Position numbers and translations under genes: made by a program
Notes under the pieces: generated by a model
Seen by the model: the letters and a program-made list of their open reading frames with translations, nothing else
Told to the model about the DNA's origin: nothing
Database searches by the model: none
Shown here: one piece after another, positions 40,204-40,857 of the stretch
How positions within the stretch are numbered: position 1 is the first letter of the stretch
Layout: the number at the start of each line of letters is the position of its first letter
DNA from: CAIMUM01 sp034429715
GTDB taxonomy: Bacteria; Chloroflexota; Dehalococcoidia; GIF9; UBA5629
Length of the DNA stretch: 40,857 nt
Reading direction: 5' to 3'
Assembly (NCBI GenBank): GCA_034429715.1
Contig: DAOUFR010000027.1
Span: forward strand, 1 to 40,857

Positions 40204-40857
40204 ATGGGACTATTCCATTGCCCTCTGGGGGCGCCGTACTATGACGACGATGCCTGCATCGATTGCGGGCTGTGTTACGCTAAAACGCCCGTGGAGAAGG
40301 TGGAGGCTTCCCGGAAGATACGGGAATATATGAAAACACACATACCCCGCACATCTGCTGTGAGCAAGATCGCGGTTTGCGGCAAGGGTGGTTCGGGCAA
40401 GACTACGGCCGTCGCATTGCTGGCGCTGGCGCTCAAAGAGGCCGGCCGCATGGTGATAGTCATCGACGCTGACGAGTCCAATCCCGGCCTGGGCAGGATG
40501 TTGGGAATCAAGGGAGCGCCTCAAGCGCTCAGCGATCTATTTAATGAAGACGGTACGTTCTCGCAGCGCGAGCGGTTTTCCATGGACGATATCCCTCCCG
40601 GATTTGTGTCGTCTGTAGACGGTGTACGGTTTATGGCGGTGGGGAAGATACTCGACCCATTTCAGGGCTGCGCCTGCTCGCTGGCTGAGTCGGCGCGTCA
40701 GATAGTTGAGAAGCTCGAATTGAAAGCAGACGAGGTGCTGGTTTTGGACATGGAAGCGGGCGTCGAGAGCTTTGGCCGGGGCGTGGAAAGGCAGGCCGAT
40801 ACAATACTGGCTGTTGTTGAGCCCTCCCTCGAGTCCATAATTGTGGCCGCGCGCATC
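40204..40857 (+). CDS. CooC-type nickel-insertion ATPase with N-terminal cysteine cluster (3' end cut by window)
   Basis: The first 218 codons run open to the right edge. Residues 1-25 carry C6, C18, C21 and C24 (CIDCGLC), a ferredoxin-like half motif. From about 55 onward it is a MinD/ParA-family ATPase with the deviant P-loop GKGGSGKTT (60-68), DADESNPGL (88-96), the CxC of CooC at C156/C158 in GCACSLAE, and DMEAGVESFGRG (182-193). In CO dehydrogenase maturation CooC dimerises through the CxC and helps load nickel. The N-terminal cluster is not part of Rhodospirillum CooC as I remember it. The ATG at 40204 follows the Fe-S gene by 43 nt with a weak SD, so the two are probably co-transcribed. 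Confidence 0.88.
   Translation, partial: MGLFHCPLGAPYYDDDACIDCGLCYAKTPVEKVEASRKIREYMKTHIPRTSAVSKIAVCGKGGSGKTTAVALLALALKEAGRMVIVIDADESNPGLGRMLGIKGAPQALSDLFNEDGTFSQRERFSMDDIPPGFVSSVDGVRFMAVGKILDPFQGCACSLAESARQIVEKLELKADEVLVLDMEAGVESFGRGVERQADTILAVVEPSLESIIVAARI

Overview
This window is about 40.9 kb of dense bacterial chromosome. Gene content and order point to Chloroflexota, most probably class Dehalococcoidia. The reasons are a fused str/S10/spc/alpha supercluster with no tuf after fusA, adk and map after secY, truA-rplM-rpsI closing the cluster, and a rpsO-pnp-dapB-asd-dapA block next to a divergent dnaX-ybaB-recR-recO block. This placement is inference from gene order and protein style; no 16S gene or phylogeny is available here. 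Coding is compact: many 1-4 nt overlaps, many GTG and TTG starts backed by Shine-Dalgarno (SD) sequences, and zinc-binding versions of S4, S14, L36 and adenylate kinase.

Layout. Positions 1-5307 (minus strand) form one run, rpsO > pnp > dapB > asd > dapA, pairing S15/PNPase with the front of the lysine/diaminopimelate pathway; dapA runs off the left edge. Positions 5440-8868 (plus) hold dnaX, ybaB, recR and recO (replication clamp loading and RecFOR repair). A convergent lysA-like decarboxylase with an unusual N-terminal extension lies at 8874-10454 (minus). Positions 10584-17115 (plus) are a second operon: a phosphotransferase/P-loop kinase fusion, S-adenosylhomocysteine hydrolase, metK, a phosphohexomutase and a bifunctional phosphoglucose/phosphomannose isomerase, joining the activated methyl cycle to hexose-phosphate metabolism. 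A cobalamin-binding radical SAM protein (17205-18731) follows and ends at a perfect palindromic terminator.

Positions 18835-38690 (minus) are the ribosomal supercluster: rpsL, rpsG, fusA, rpsJ, rplC, rplD, rplW, an unlisted 31-residue gene, rplB, rpsS, rplV, rpsC, rplP, rpmC, rpsQ, rplN, rplX, rplE, rpsN (zinc type), rpsH, rplF, rplR, rpsE, rpmD, rplO, secY, adk, map, infA, rpmJ, rpsM, rpsK, rpsD, rpoA, rplQ, truA, rplM, rpsI. A strong sigma70-type promoter lies inside it, upstream of rpmJ.

To the right of a 366-nt divergent intergenic region (38691-39056) lies a different functional unit on the plus strand. It is a winged-helix/cysteine-rich/two-[4Fe-4S] protein followed by the start of a CooC-type ATPase that carries its own N-terminal cysteine cluster. 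This is probably the beginning of a metal-cofactor maturation or CO-dehydrogenase-related locus that continues beyond the window.

The most noteworthy observations are the micro-gene at 33524-33619, which looks like the COX24/mS38 family (the mycobacterial bS22 type) embedded in the S10 operon between rplW and rplB; the Fe-S/CooC pair at the right edge; the extended lysA; and two apparently leaderless transcription units (dnaX and the kinase fusion). No tRNA, rRNA, CRISPR array or insertion sequence was seen.
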